A DNA stretch of 50,875 nucleotides, taken from contig JASJCJ010000013.1 in the NCBI GenBank assembly GCA_030066045.1, positions 1-50,875 of the forward strand, in the 5' to 3' direction. Position 1 is the stretch's first letter, and each line of letters begins with the position of its first letter. Positions 1 to 7,428 of this stretch are shown piece after piece. The notes beneath the pieces were generated by a model, which made no database searches, was not told the origin of the DNA, and was given only the letters and a program-made list of their open reading frames with translations. Made by a program: the position numbers and the translations under genes. This DNA comes from Calothrix sp. MO_167.B12 (lineage in GTDB: Bacteria; Cyanobacteriota; Cyanobacteriia; Cyanobacteriales; Nostocaceae).

Positions 1-55
1 TACTACGAAAAGCATTAATAATTTTTTGGCGTAGGTCTTGGTCGTAAGCTTTCAT
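1..55 (-). CDS. IS630-family transposase, N-terminal fragment cut by the window edge
   Basis: Reading the minus strand from an ATG at 55 gives MKAYDQDLRQKIINAFRS and runs off the window. The MKxYxxDLRxKII start is the usual N-terminus of IS630/Tc1-mariner-type transposases, where it opens the helix-turn-helix DNA-binding region. Only 18 codons are visible, so intactness of the gene cannot be judged. Confidence 0.7.
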   Translation of the reverse strand, partial: MKAYDQDLRQKIINAFRS

Positions 56-448
56 AAAAATATCATTGATACACCCCTGGTACTATTTTACCGTGTTTGT
101 ATTCTACTCAACTGAAAACCGCTATATTTACTGTAAGGGAGGCAAAATGCGATGTAGATTTTCTACCCCCATTATTGCCGTTGTGTGACAACACGAAAAT
201 ACTTGAACATAGCAATAAAACTTATAACATCACGCACCAACCACCTATTGTGATAATTACGTAAGTCCTGATAGTTTTTAGCAATCGTAAAGATACAGAA
301 ATATACCACTGAAATAATTTCAGTAATTATGCGGTTCTCTTGAAAAAATAATAATTGTTAATTTCGGATTATAAACAATGTAATACCAATATTTTTGATT
401 CAATGCACTTCATTGACTAGCATAATTTATTAATTAGAGGTAATCAAC
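56..448. other. Intergenic region with a degenerate MITE copy
   Basis: No convincing gene. From about 105 to 269 it holds a worn copy of the MITE family seen at 18142-18308 and 32191-32313; the right terminal repeat (TTACGTAAGTCCT, ending near 269) is clear and the left end is degraded. The remainder is AT-rich and presumably carries the promoter of the roadblock gene at 449. Confidence 0.6.
105..269. repeat. MITE-like repeat, ACTTACGCAA family, copy 1
   Basis: The interior (GGCAAAATGCG, TTGCCGTTGTGTGACA, TCACGCACCAA) matches the copy at 18142-18308 closely. The right end reads AATTACGTAAGTCCT, the terminal inverted repeat of the family. The left end is eroded. Confidence 0.65.
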
Positions 449-841
449 ATGGCAATTAATCTAGATAAAATCAACTCTATTCTGCAAAACTTCGTCACAT
501 CTACCAATGATATTCAAGGTGCTGCTTTAGTTACTCCTGATGGTCTACCTTTAGCATCTAGTTTGCCCGGTAAAATGGATGAAGAGCGAGTATCTGCTAT
601 GTCTGCAGCAATGCTTTCTTTAGGTGAAAGAATTGGAGGAGAACTTGCTCGAGGTAATATTCAAAAGATTAGTGTGGAAGGAAGTCAAGGTTATAGTATT
701 CTTCTAAGCTGTGGTAGCGATACCGTATTTTTAGTTTTGGCTGCGAAGGAAGCTAAACAAGGTTTGATGATGTTAGAAGTTAAAAGGACTTTAGAGGATC
801 TGAAAACTGTTTTAAATAGCCCTAATCTTGTGGCTGTGTAA
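449..841 (+). CDS. Roadblock/LC7-domain protein (MglB-like)
   Basis: This 130-aa soluble protein is essentially one roadblock/LC7 domain: an N-terminal helix (INSILQNFVTSTNDIQ), the core strand GAALVTPDGLPLAS, a long helix (VSAMSAAMLSLGERIGGELARG) and the strand pair ending VFLVLAAKEAKQGLMMLEVKRT. Family members dimerise and regulate small Ras-like GTPases; MglB, the activator of the polarity GTPase MglA, is the best-known case. The next two genes on the same strand are an MglA-like GTPase and a PATAN-domain protein, which supports a GTPase-regulator role. AGAGG lies about 8 bases before the ATG. The partner assignment is inferred from neighbourhood only. Confidence 0.88.
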   Translation: MAINLDKINSILQNFVTSTNDIQGAALVTPDGLPLASSLPGKMDEERVSAMSAAMLSLGERIGGELARGNIQKISVEGSQGYSILLSCGSDTVFLVLAAKEAKQGLMMLEVKRTLEDLKTVLNSPNLVAV

Positions 842-1362
842 ATAGGTTGTCTGTATATATTCCACTAATATCATCTGTAGTCAGAAGATATCTGAGAAGT
901 ATAGCAATCCTAAATCACTCATGAGATACTACTCGTGCAGTAAAGGTAATTTATGTAACTAATTAAAAAGATAGGTATTACGCTAAATATATAATTTCAG
1001 CTAAAAATATGCATTTTTATTGGTTTAAAATTGCTTTTATTGAGTAAGTATTTTGTTAACAAATGGTTCCGGATTCCTATCTCAATTTGTATCTAGACTC
1101 CTAGGGATTTAAATTACCATCCTCGACAGATTGTTTGTTTTGTGTTGGGGCATCAATCCCCATCACAAGACGTAAGTAAGAATTACGAATTGTTTAACTA
1201 GTACCAAAATTCATAAGTTTGCAAAGGGTGTAATCCGGCTTGTTTTAATTAGTGTGATAGGTTCTAAATTCAGTAAATTAATTTCAACCAGTAACACTAA
1301 TTACACTACTCGAGTTTGAATATAAGGATTTTAAGTAATTTGTTCAGTGGTGGAGATGTGTT
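842..1362. other. Intergenic spacer, no feature recognised
   Basis: About 520 AT-rich bases between the roadblock gene and the GTPase gene. I see no ORF with recognisable content and no clear inverted repeat, so the GTPase gene may have its own promoter here rather than being strictly cotranscribed. Confidence 0.5.
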
Positions 1363-1902
1363 ATGGAAGTAATGCGTTTGGTTGTTACAGGACCAGTAAG
1401 CGCGGGTAAGTCTACCTTCATCCACTCTGTGAGTGAGATAGACGTAGTAGACACAGATCGCAAAGCGACGGATGAAACGGCAAATCTGAAGCAAAGTACC
1501 ACAGTTGCATTTGACTTTGGTCGTCTACAGTTTGGACCGAATCAAGTATTACATCTGTATGGAACACCGGGACAATCTCGGTTTGACTTCATGTGGGATC
1601 TTTTAATTCGCAAGGCTCATGCTTACCTCCTTCTGGTAGCAGCCCATCGTCCCCATGAATTTCGTTACACACGACGTATCCTCAGCTTTATGAAACAAAG
1701 GGCTGATATTCCTATGATTATCGGGATTACACATACAGATGCTTCAGAAGCATGGAGCAAGGAAAATGTAATGGTGGCTTTGGGATATAACTCTCAAAAT
1801 AGTCCACCAGCTTTGATTGTCGATCCCAGAGATAAGGCTTCTGCCGCTCAAGCGATTTTGAGTTTACTACAATACTCCATGAGAGTTGGTGTAAAACTTT
1901 AG
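1363..1902 (+). CDS. Small Ras-like GTPase, MglA-like
   Basis: A 179-aa P-loop GTPase. The G1/Walker A loop is GPVSAGKST (residues 10-18). The G3 region is LYGTPGQSRF (66-75), in which the usual DxxG Asp is replaced, as in MglA-type proteins that carry TxPGQ. The G4 position reads THTD (123-126) instead of NKxD, so guanine specificity may be relaxed. No membrane segment is present. Such GTPases work as nucleotide switches controlled by roadblock proteins; one is encoded 520 bases upstream and a PATAN-domain protein starts 42 bases downstream. ATG 1363 follows GGAGAT; a second in-frame ATG lies at 1372. Role in motility, polarity or cell differentiation is inference. Confidence 0.85.
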   Translation: MEVMRLVVTGPVSAGKSTFIHSVSEIDVVDTDRKATDETANLKQSTTVAFDFGRLQFGPNQVLHLYGTPGQSRFDFMWDLLIRKAHAYLLLVAAHRPHEFRYTRRILSFMKQRADIPMIIGITHTDASEAWSKENVMVALGYNSQNSPPALIVDPRDKASAAQAILSLLQYSMRVGVKL

Positions 1903-1943
1903 TCCATTGTTTGAGAAAATTGATTAGGGGATAAGTAGAATTT

Positions 1944-2798
1944 ATGGCTGTTACTGGAAGATTGGCAGAATTTTCCTTGCCGGAGTTGTTTCAACTATTG
2001 GAACAGGGAAATAAAACAGGTTTGTTGACTTTGCGTACTACACCTACAGAGTTCTCTGAGAAAATACACAATCATTATATTTGGTTTCAAGAGGGACGAA
2101 TTGTTGCTGCGGCTAATCGTCTTGATGGTCACGGGCTATTGATAATGGTTAAACAATGTCATTGGATCGGGGATGACGATTATTATGAAAGATTTTCCAT
2201 AAATGTGTTAGATAAACCACTAGGTATGGTACTCAAAACTGAGGGCACAATACCACTAGAATATCAGAAAAAGATGTTCTATGTGCAAGTAATGCAGCAA
2301 GTATGCTCTCTTTTTGAATTTCAGGATGGTCATTTTTATTTTGAGCCTGGAGTAAAGCCACCATTCATGGAAATGACTGGCTTGAGTGCACCAGCTACAG
2401 AGGTAACTTTGGCGGGTTTGAGAGCATTAAAGAAGTGGGATGCTTTATCAGACAAGTTGCCGGATATAACTTCTGGTTTAGTTTCTATGATTGAAGGCAA
2501 ACCAAATATGCATCTTAATCAAGAAGAGTGGCAACTTTGGGAATTTGTAGATGGTAATACTTCTCTAAAAATAATGTCCCAACAGTTGAATTTATCAAAG
2601 GAAAAGATTCAACAAATTGCCTTTCGTTTGATTGCAGTTAACCTATGTGAAGAAATACCATTTGTAGAAATGAAATTTACTGATAAGGTAGGAGAAACTT
2701 CTGCTTCTGGTTCGGAATTAGAAGCGGGAAATGTTCAAAATGATTTTAGCGAATCATTTTTACAAAATCTAATGGGATTTTTGAAAAGTAAAATTTAA
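1944..2798 (+). CDS. PATAN/DUF4388-domain protein
   Basis: A 284-aa protein opening with MAVTGRLAEFSLPELFQLLE and GNKTGLLTLR, the signature of the DUF4388/PATAN domain, first described at the N-terminus of the heterocyst pattern protein PatA. The domain is followed by a helical part (HLNQEEWQLWEFVDGNTS, LSKEKIQQIAFRL) that resembles a winged-helix segment. No receiver domain is attached, unlike PatA. It follows the GTPase gene by 42 bases on the same strand, so the two are probably cotranscribed, and it may be a downstream partner or scaffold of the GTPase switch. That role is inferred from context. Confidence 0.82.
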   Translation: MAVTGRLAEFSLPELFQLLEQGNKTGLLTLRTTPTEFSEKIHNHYIWFQEGRIVAAANRLDGHGLLIMVKQCHWIGDDDYYERFSINVLDKPLGMVLKTEGTIPLEYQKKMFYVQVMQQVCSLFEFQDGHFYFEPGVKPPFMEMTGLSAPATEVTLAGLRALKKWDALSDKLPDITSGLVSMIEGKPNMHLNQEEWQLWEFVDGNTSLKIMSQQLNLSKEKIQQIAFRLIAVNLCEEIPFVEMKFTDKVGETSASGSELEAGNVQNDFSESFLQNLMGFLKSKI

Positions 2799-2892
2799 CG
2801 CAGTAGTTAGCTAACTGTAAACATGGAGAATATTTTAAGGTGTTGTTGATTCCATGTATGAAAATCATTTTATAGTCAGATCAAAATTATAA

Positions 2893-3096
2893 TATGGCTT
2901 ACTGAAAAAGTCTTTGGGTGAGGGTAGGCAACAGACAACAGCTTCATCCCTGATTTTTTTCTATTCTTTTTATCAGCAAAAATTATTCATGCAAGGTTTT
3001 TAAGTCTCATCCCCCTAAGGGAATTACACTTTTGAGTTTATAAATAGCCTGAAACTTTTGATTTATAAGAATTTTACATTTATTCAGCAGACCCGA
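2893..3096. repeat. Dispersed repeat of about 205 bp, copy 1
   Basis: Shares blocks in the same order with 3522-3728: AAAAAGTCTT, CTTCATCCCTGATTTTT, CAAAAATTATTCATGCAAG, TTTTTAAG and TTATTCAGCAGACC. The ends GGCTTACTGAAAA and TTCAGCAGACCC are roughly inverted, suggesting a decayed MITE or IS remnant. Confidence 0.5.
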
Positions 3097-3373
3097 TAGT
3101 AGAGACCTCCCATTCATTGGGGGTCTCTATATGTAATGCATATCTATAGGAATAATATTTGATTTTTTAAATATATGTAGTGGACTGACACGCCTAAAAA
3201 TGTAGGTTGGGTTTCTCTACCGCTCAACCCAACAAAGCTTTACTGGTGTTGGGTTACTCTGCTCCAAGCCGCTGTTGCGTCTACATTCTTCAACCTAACC
3301 TACACATAATGCATCATTTTAACCTTGCTATGCCACTACCTAATTTTTTTCAATATTCAAACCGAATTGATAT

Positions 3374-3523
3374 AGTGGTCTGTCCCATTAATTTTGATAG
3401 TTTATTGTAGTGCGGGCATCTTGCCCGCTTTCTGGAAACAGGGAGCGAGACGCTTTCTGGAAACAGGGAGCGAGACGCTCCCACTACATTTTTTACCCTT
3501 CAGAACTTATGGGACAGACCACT
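3374..3523. repeat. MITE-like repeat, CTAG-target family, copy 1
   Basis: Perfect 15-bp terminal inverted repeats AGTGGTCTGTCCCAT and ATGGGACAGACCACT. The interior carries two hairpins, GCGGGCATCTTGCCCGC and GGGAGCGAGACGCTCCC; the second is preceded by a short direct duplication. Related copies lie at 26292-26421, 34898-35027, 45901-46008 and 46346-46501. Confidence 0.8.
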
Positions 3524-3728
3524 AAAAAGTCTTATGGCTAAGACAGGGAACAGGGAATGGGAAACACCCAATAGCTCCATCCTTATTTTTCGTGATTTTT
3601 TGTACCAGAACAAATTATCAATGCAAGTATTTTTAAGACCTAAAACCCTAATTACCTTGTACTTGTTCCCCAAAAGAGAGTCTGAAAGCATTGATAAATC
3701 AATATTTTCTAGTTATTCAGCAGACCAT
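3522..3728. repeat. Dispersed repeat of about 205 bp, copy 2
   Basis: A diverged partner of 2893-3096 with the same ordered blocks and the same right end TTATTCAGCAGACC. It starts exactly where the MITE at 3374-3523 ends. Confidence 0.5.
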
Positions 3729-3752
3729 ACTTAGGTTCAGCAATGCCAATAT

Positions 3753-4538
3753 TTATTTAGTCACTTCCAAGCTGGAGGTAAGTCTATTTAATGCTTTTTG
3801 GTATTTTTGATCGCCTTCTTCAATACTAATGACTATCATTTGATTACCATCGCTAGTTGGTATAACGATATACTGATAATCAAATAAAGCACTAGAGTGA
3901 AAAGCCAGAGCTTGTTTACCTGCTACTGCTTGATTAGAGAATTTTTCCGCATCTAAAAACTGATCATCATTCGCTTTTACCCATTCTTTTGCGGGTAATT
4001 TTTGAGGATTTGGCTCCACGGAAATATTTAAATGACTGGGTGGTTCAGTATTTTGATATTTACCTGATTTGATGGCTTGATAATCTTGGTTCAGCCACAC
4101 ATTAATTTCTTTTTTTTCTTTGGGAGCATCAACAGTATAGCCTTCAGGATACTCAAATTTAATACCCAGCTTTTGATTTTGATAAATATTTGTACTTTTG
4201 CTAGTGACAGCTTTTTGAGGAGGTTTGGGACTAGGCACTGTTGGAACCTTAGCTATGGGTTTGGTTTTGGGCTTGGGTGGTTTTTGTGTAAAAGTTTTTT
4301 TGGGGGTAGGTGTTGGAATTGGAGCTGTAGTTGGTTTTTCTGGAGTAGGTGACAAAATTGAGGCACTAGTAGGGGGTAAATTACTAGATGGTTGTGTGGG
4401 GCTGGGAGTTGCAACAGGGCTGACTGTTGAATCCTTTACTGATGAAGGTTGAGATTGACAAGCGACTGTTAAAGCTATACTTAAAGACGCTAATACTCTG
4501 GTGACAACCGATGGAAGCAGATAGCTATTTGACCTCAT
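3753..4538 (-). CDS. Proline/threonine-rich lipoprotein, function unknown
   Basis: A 261-aa protein with a signal peptide whose hydrophobic stretch ends in a lipobox-like LTVAC (Cys near residue 27), so it is probably lipidated after export. Residues about 30-115 are a low-complexity linker rich in Pro, Thr, Ser and Lys (repeated PTPxPxK), as in periplasmic spacers. The C-terminal 145 residues form a compact domain beginning KLGIKFEYPEGYTVDAP and ending MIVISIEEGDQKYQKALNRL, reminiscent of PsbP-like or sensor-type extracytoplasmic folds, though I cannot assign a family. It stands alone on the minus strand between a repeat block and a divergent acetyltransferase gene. Confidence 0.75.
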   Translation of the reverse strand: MRSNSYLLPSVVTRVLASLSIALTVACQSQPSSVKDSTVSPVATPSPTQPSSNLPPTSASILSPTPEKPTTAPIPTPTPKKTFTQKPPKPKTKPIAKVPTVPSPKPPQKAVTSKSTNIYQNQKLGIKFEYPEGYTVDAPKEKKEINVWLNQDYQAIKSGKYQNTEPPSHLNISVEPNPQKLPAKEWVKANDDQFLDAEKFSNQAVAGKQALAFHSSALFDYQYIVIPTSDGNQMIVISIEEGDQKYQKALNRLTSSLEVTK

Positions 4539-4690
4539 ATTGTCTTACTGACACTGCATGAATATTTACTTACCGTTTCCAATTCTAATGGACTGCATAT
4601 CTAACTTGACATATTATAATAGAGCAATGATTATCCACAGGTTGGGTTTGAGAATCAGAAAGTTTCCCCAGAAAAAATAGCGATCTCCCT

Positions 4691-5173
4691 ATGGTTGAAT
4701 TCAAGTCTGTTGCTGAGGATGCAGATGTTCGAGCTGTAGTTGATTTGTCACTTGAGATTTGGTTCGAGCACTATGTTCCCATAATTGGAAAAGCTCAAGT
4801 TGTCTATATGCTGGAAAAGTTTTTATCCCCAGAGGCGATACACAGTCAGATATTAGATGGTATCTGTTACCAATTAATTTTGATGGATTCAATTCCTACT
4901 GGCTATTTTGCAGTACAGCAAAATGGGAATGATATATTTTTAAGTAAGCTATATGTCTTAAAAAATTTCCGTGGTCAAGGGATTGGCAAACAATCTTTAA
5001 ATTGGATTTTTAATATATATTCACCCAATCGTATTTTTCTGACGGTAAATAAATACAACACGACTAGCATTAATTTTTATAAATCAAATGGCTTTAATGT
5101 CATAGATGATGTAGTGACAGACATTGGTGGTGGATTTGTGATGGATGATTACATCATGGAAGCACAGAGGTAA
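4691..5173 (+). CDS. GNAT-family N-acetyltransferase
   Basis: A 160-aa protein with the GNAT fold. Motif A, which binds the acetyl-CoA pyrophosphate, is visible as LYVLKNFRGQGIGKQSL (Q/RxxGxG/A pattern), followed by the motif B region VNKYNTTSINFYKSNGFNVI. The length matches single-domain GNATs. The ending GGGFVMDDYIMEA is common among GNATs that acetylate small amines or protein N-termini. The substrate cannot be told from sequence. It is divergent from the lipoprotein gene with about 150 bases between them and has no evident operon partner. Confidence 0.88.
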   Translation: MVEFKSVAEDADVRAVVDLSLEIWFEHYVPIIGKAQVVYMLEKFLSPEAIHSQILDGICYQLILMDSIPTGYFAVQQNGNDIFLSKLYVLKNFRGQGIGKQSLNWIFNIYSPNRIFLTVNKYNTTSINFYKSNGFNVIDDVVTDIGGGFVMDDYIMEAQR

Positions 5174-5437
5174 TTATGTGCTGTAATGGTAAATTGCTGT
5201 CGTTAATGAAAATACTGAATTATCGTTATCATTTACTTGCATACAATTAGCGATCGCATAGTATTTGTACTGAGGTAAAATATATAATAAATCGTCATAA
5301 TAAATCAGTAATTATACTTCTGACCATTTCCAGAGTTAGTTGATACTTGGAAGTGGGATTTTCATTTTTCTGGCTTATTGCTGCTCAAATAAAGTTGACA
5401 TACCAATTTATTTTGTCATTACAAAAATCACCATAAA

Positions 5438-6247
5438 ATGTTTACTTTTATAGATAATAAAAATTACTCGATTAGTAAGATAAATTACTTGATTTTCTTT
5501 TTAAGAAGCTTATTACAGCTTGATGCAGATAAAACTAAATCAGTTATTATTTTATGCGCTCCTCGAACTGGCTCTACCTTAATCTCTAGCTATTTAGATA
5601 GCTTAAACGAATTCAAAAGTTATGGAGAAGTCTTAAATCCAGAACTATACCCATTCATTGAAAAATTAAATAAACTTCCTTTCAAGAGAAATCTATCCTT
5701 ATTGAAAATTAAATTTATCCTTGCAGATAATAATGCATCTGTTAAATTGATATTTTCTCAATGTGAAAAGCTGGGAGTAAATGTAAATGACTTAGAAAAA
5801 AATTTTCCATTCGTTAAATTTGTCATCATTTACCGAAGTAGTTTGATTGATAGTTATATTTCTTATCAAAGAGCAAAAAAAACTAATGAATGGTTTACAA
5901 CAAAAAACACCAATTCTCAAAAACTCTCTTTTCGGATAGACAAAGATGATTTTTTAAATTATTGCCGAAGGACTAAAAAATTATATTATAGGTGTAATTC
6001 AGAAGCTTTACTGAATCGTTCAATGGTAGTTGAATATCAAAAACTTTCAACTGAGCCTCAGAAACTTTTTCAAGAGGAAATATGCCCATTCCTAGATATC
6101 ACTTACACACCTGTGAAATCTTCCCTAAGGAAACAGATTGTAACTCCTTTATCGGAATTGATTGAAAACTTTGATGACATAAGTGAGTTGATAAACTCCC
6201 CAGATACTTTACTTCAGTTTGATCGTAGTGCTGGAGGATTTTATTGA
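5438..6247 (+). CDS. Sulfotransferase-like protein
   Basis: A 269-aa cytosolic protein. The 5'-phosphosulfate-binding loop of PAPS-dependent sulfotransferases is visible as CAPRTGSTLISSYLDSL (near residues 41-57). A 3'-phosphate-binding segment follows as VKFVIIYRSSLIDSYISYQRA (Arg and Ser about 50 residues apart from the loop in the expected order). This pattern fits Stf0/Sulfotransfer-type enzymes that sulfate carbohydrates. The gene is markedly AT-rich with Lys/Asn/Ile-heavy codons compared with neighbours, and no ribosome-binding site is obvious before the ATG, both consistent with lateral transfer. The acceptor is unknown. Confidence 0.78.
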   Translation: MFTFIDNKNYSISKINYLIFFLRSLLQLDADKTKSVIILCAPRTGSTLISSYLDSLNEFKSYGEVLNPELYPFIEKLNKLPFKRNLSLLKIKFILADNNASVKLIFSQCEKLGVNVNDLEKNFPFVKFVIIYRSSLIDSYISYQRAKKTNEWFTTKNTNSQKLSFRIDKDDFLNYCRRTKKLYYRCNSEALLNRSMVVEYQKLSTEPQKLFQEEICPFLDITYTPVKSSLRKQIVTPLSELIENFDDISELINSPDTLLQFDRSAGGFY

Positions 6248-6272
6248 TTAGTTATCATTCTTTCTGAATATT

Positions 6273-6434
6273 TTAATACAATAACCAACTAAATAATCCC
6301 TCTACCGTAAGACTGAAATATTTAGCAAATTCTGGTGTTGGCAAAGATATTCCTGGTTGATCATAAAATGTAGTCGCACGATATGGTTGGTAAACACAGA
6401 TAGATTGTTCTTCTATTCTACAGAGAACTTGCCA
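6273..6434 (-). pseudogene. Possible C-terminal remnant of an unidentified gene
   Basis: The minus strand is open for about 53 codons with no start codon and a protein-like composition: it begins WQVLCRIEEQS, contains YRATTFYDQPGISLPTPEF and ends SLTVEGLFSWLLY before TAA. This resembles C-terminal tails I associate with cyanobacterial Uma2-type or similar proteins, but I cannot name the family. The lack of a start and the stop codon directly upstream suggest a decayed gene. Confidence 0.3.
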
Positions 6435-6476
6435 TTAGCGTGTTTGATTAAGAATTGAAGTAAAATAAAATACAAA

Positions 6477-6560
6477 ACCTCACCCTGTCCTGTCGGATAT
6501 CCCTCTCCTTATTAAGGAGAGGGAAAGATTTTTACGTAGTAAAAAGCGAGGGTGAGGTTC
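6477..6560. repeat. Long inverted repeat, CCTCACCCTC family
   Basis: Outer arms ACCTCACCCT and GGGTGAGGTT enclose an inner palindrome around TCCTTATTAAGGA. Relatives occur at 18367-18450, 32077-32142 (opposite orientation) and 37409-37506. Confidence 0.6.
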
Positions 6561-6613
6561 AATTGTAGATTTGCATATTATTTACAGCGATTTTCAGGTA
6601 AATAGACCACACC

Positions 6614-6642
6614 GTAGGGGTTTAGCATTGCTAAACCCCTAC
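6614..6642. repeat. Perfect hairpin, GTAGGGG family
   Basis: Two 14-base arms, GTAGGGGTTTAGCA and TGCTAAACCCCTAC, separated by one base. The same 14+1+14 design occurs at 12182-12210 with a different arm sequence, and the arm recurs at about 37583-37624. Confidence 0.65.
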
Positions 6643-6707
6643 ATGAAGATGTGGTTCAAATAGATGAAAACTGCTGTAATCTGCTTTCTTAATTTCACTT
6701 CGTGGAC

Positions 6708-7415
6708 TTAAGAAGTCTCTGAAGTCGAACTCAGGGTTTGAAATATCTTAATGGTCAACTTTTCATTGAGAAAATCACTCAGAACTATTTCTTTAAGCCA
6801 ACAACATTGGCTTAAATAATCATTGCTTGAGAAAATAGAAACAACAATAAAATCCTGAGATTTAGATAAGGATTCCAGACGAGATAAGACTTTTGGCAGA
6901 ACACTGAGGGAGAAGCTATTCATGAGGAAAAAACAGTCTGCGAATGGCCAAGGGATCTGCGTTGCGTCACCACTAATGAACTCGACAGAGTTCAAGCCAC
7001 GTATTTTGCTGACTTTCTGGGCTTCTAGAACCCGTTCTAATACCATCTCAATTCCGCAAAAATGGATATCTGGCCAAAGTAAAGCACCATAAAGTACTGG
7101 TCTTCCATAGCCGCTACCAATATCTAAAATATGAGTAATTCTAAAATTACTTAACCTGATAAAAACTCCTAATCTTGTATATAACTCTCTGATCAAATTA
7201 TAAGGAATGTCTCCTTGATACAGTCGATGTTGACCATAACAAAGCACAAGATCTATAAAGATTAAATTCTCTTCAACAGTTGTAATTTCTAAACCAATAG
7301 CAGTATCAATTTCTTCATCATTAAGTACATCATTGCCATGATGAAGTTCCCTAACAAGCTGCCGAACTTCATCTGTTGTGGGTAAAAAACCATTCCCAGT
7401 TAAATATTGACTCAT
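6708..7415 (-). CDS. Class I SAM-dependent methyltransferase of a radical-SAM cassette
   Basis: A 235-aa protein with a Rossmann-type methyltransferase core: motif I is ILDIGSGYGRPVLYG (residues 96-110), followed after the second strand by the acidic residue in FCGIEMV (Glu123) that would bind the SAM ribose, then FISGDATQIPW. The N-terminal 90 residues are helical. The spacing and IGSGYGRP loop recall DOT1-like or general MT-A class methyltransferases. It starts 13 bases after the stop of the radical SAM gene on the same strand, so the two are almost certainly cotranscribed. It may methylate the modified peptide or a small molecule made from it; this is inferred only from context. Confidence 0.8.
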   Translation of the reverse strand: MSQYLTGNGFLPTTDEVRQLVRELHHGNDVLNDEEIDTAIGLEITTVEENLIFIDLVLCYGQHRLYQGDIPYNLIRELYTRLGVFIRLSNFRITHILDIGSGYGRPVLYGALLWPDIHFCGIEMVLERVLEAQKVSKIRGLNSVEFISGDATQIPWPFADCFFLMNSFSLSVLPKVLSRLESLSKSQDFIVVSIFSSNDYLSQCCWLKEIVLSDFLNEKLTIKIFQTLSSTSETS

Positions 7416-7428
7416 TTACCGACATCAA

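Larger units (their letters stand above)
2799..3752. other. Repeat-filled intergenic region
   Basis: About 950 bases with no believable gene. It contains two diverged copies of a roughly 205-bp repeat (about 2893-3096 and 3522-3728), a palindromic block with AGGTTGGGTT and AACCTAACCT arms (about 3200-3305), and a MITE of the CTAG-target family at 3374-3523. Confidence 0.6.
6248..6707. other. Intergenic region with repeats and a possible gene remnant
   Basis: Contains a possible minus-strand coding remnant (6273-6434), a long inverted repeat at about 6477-6560 (CCTCACCCTG...GGGTGAGG with an inner CCCTCTCCTTATTAAGGAGAGGG) and a perfect hairpin at 6614-6642. No intact gene. Confidence 0.5.

Noticed and set aside
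3207-3410. 67-aa plus-strand ORF
   Set aside because: Made of palindromic AGGTTGGGTT repeat and the left half of a MITE; no protein-like content.
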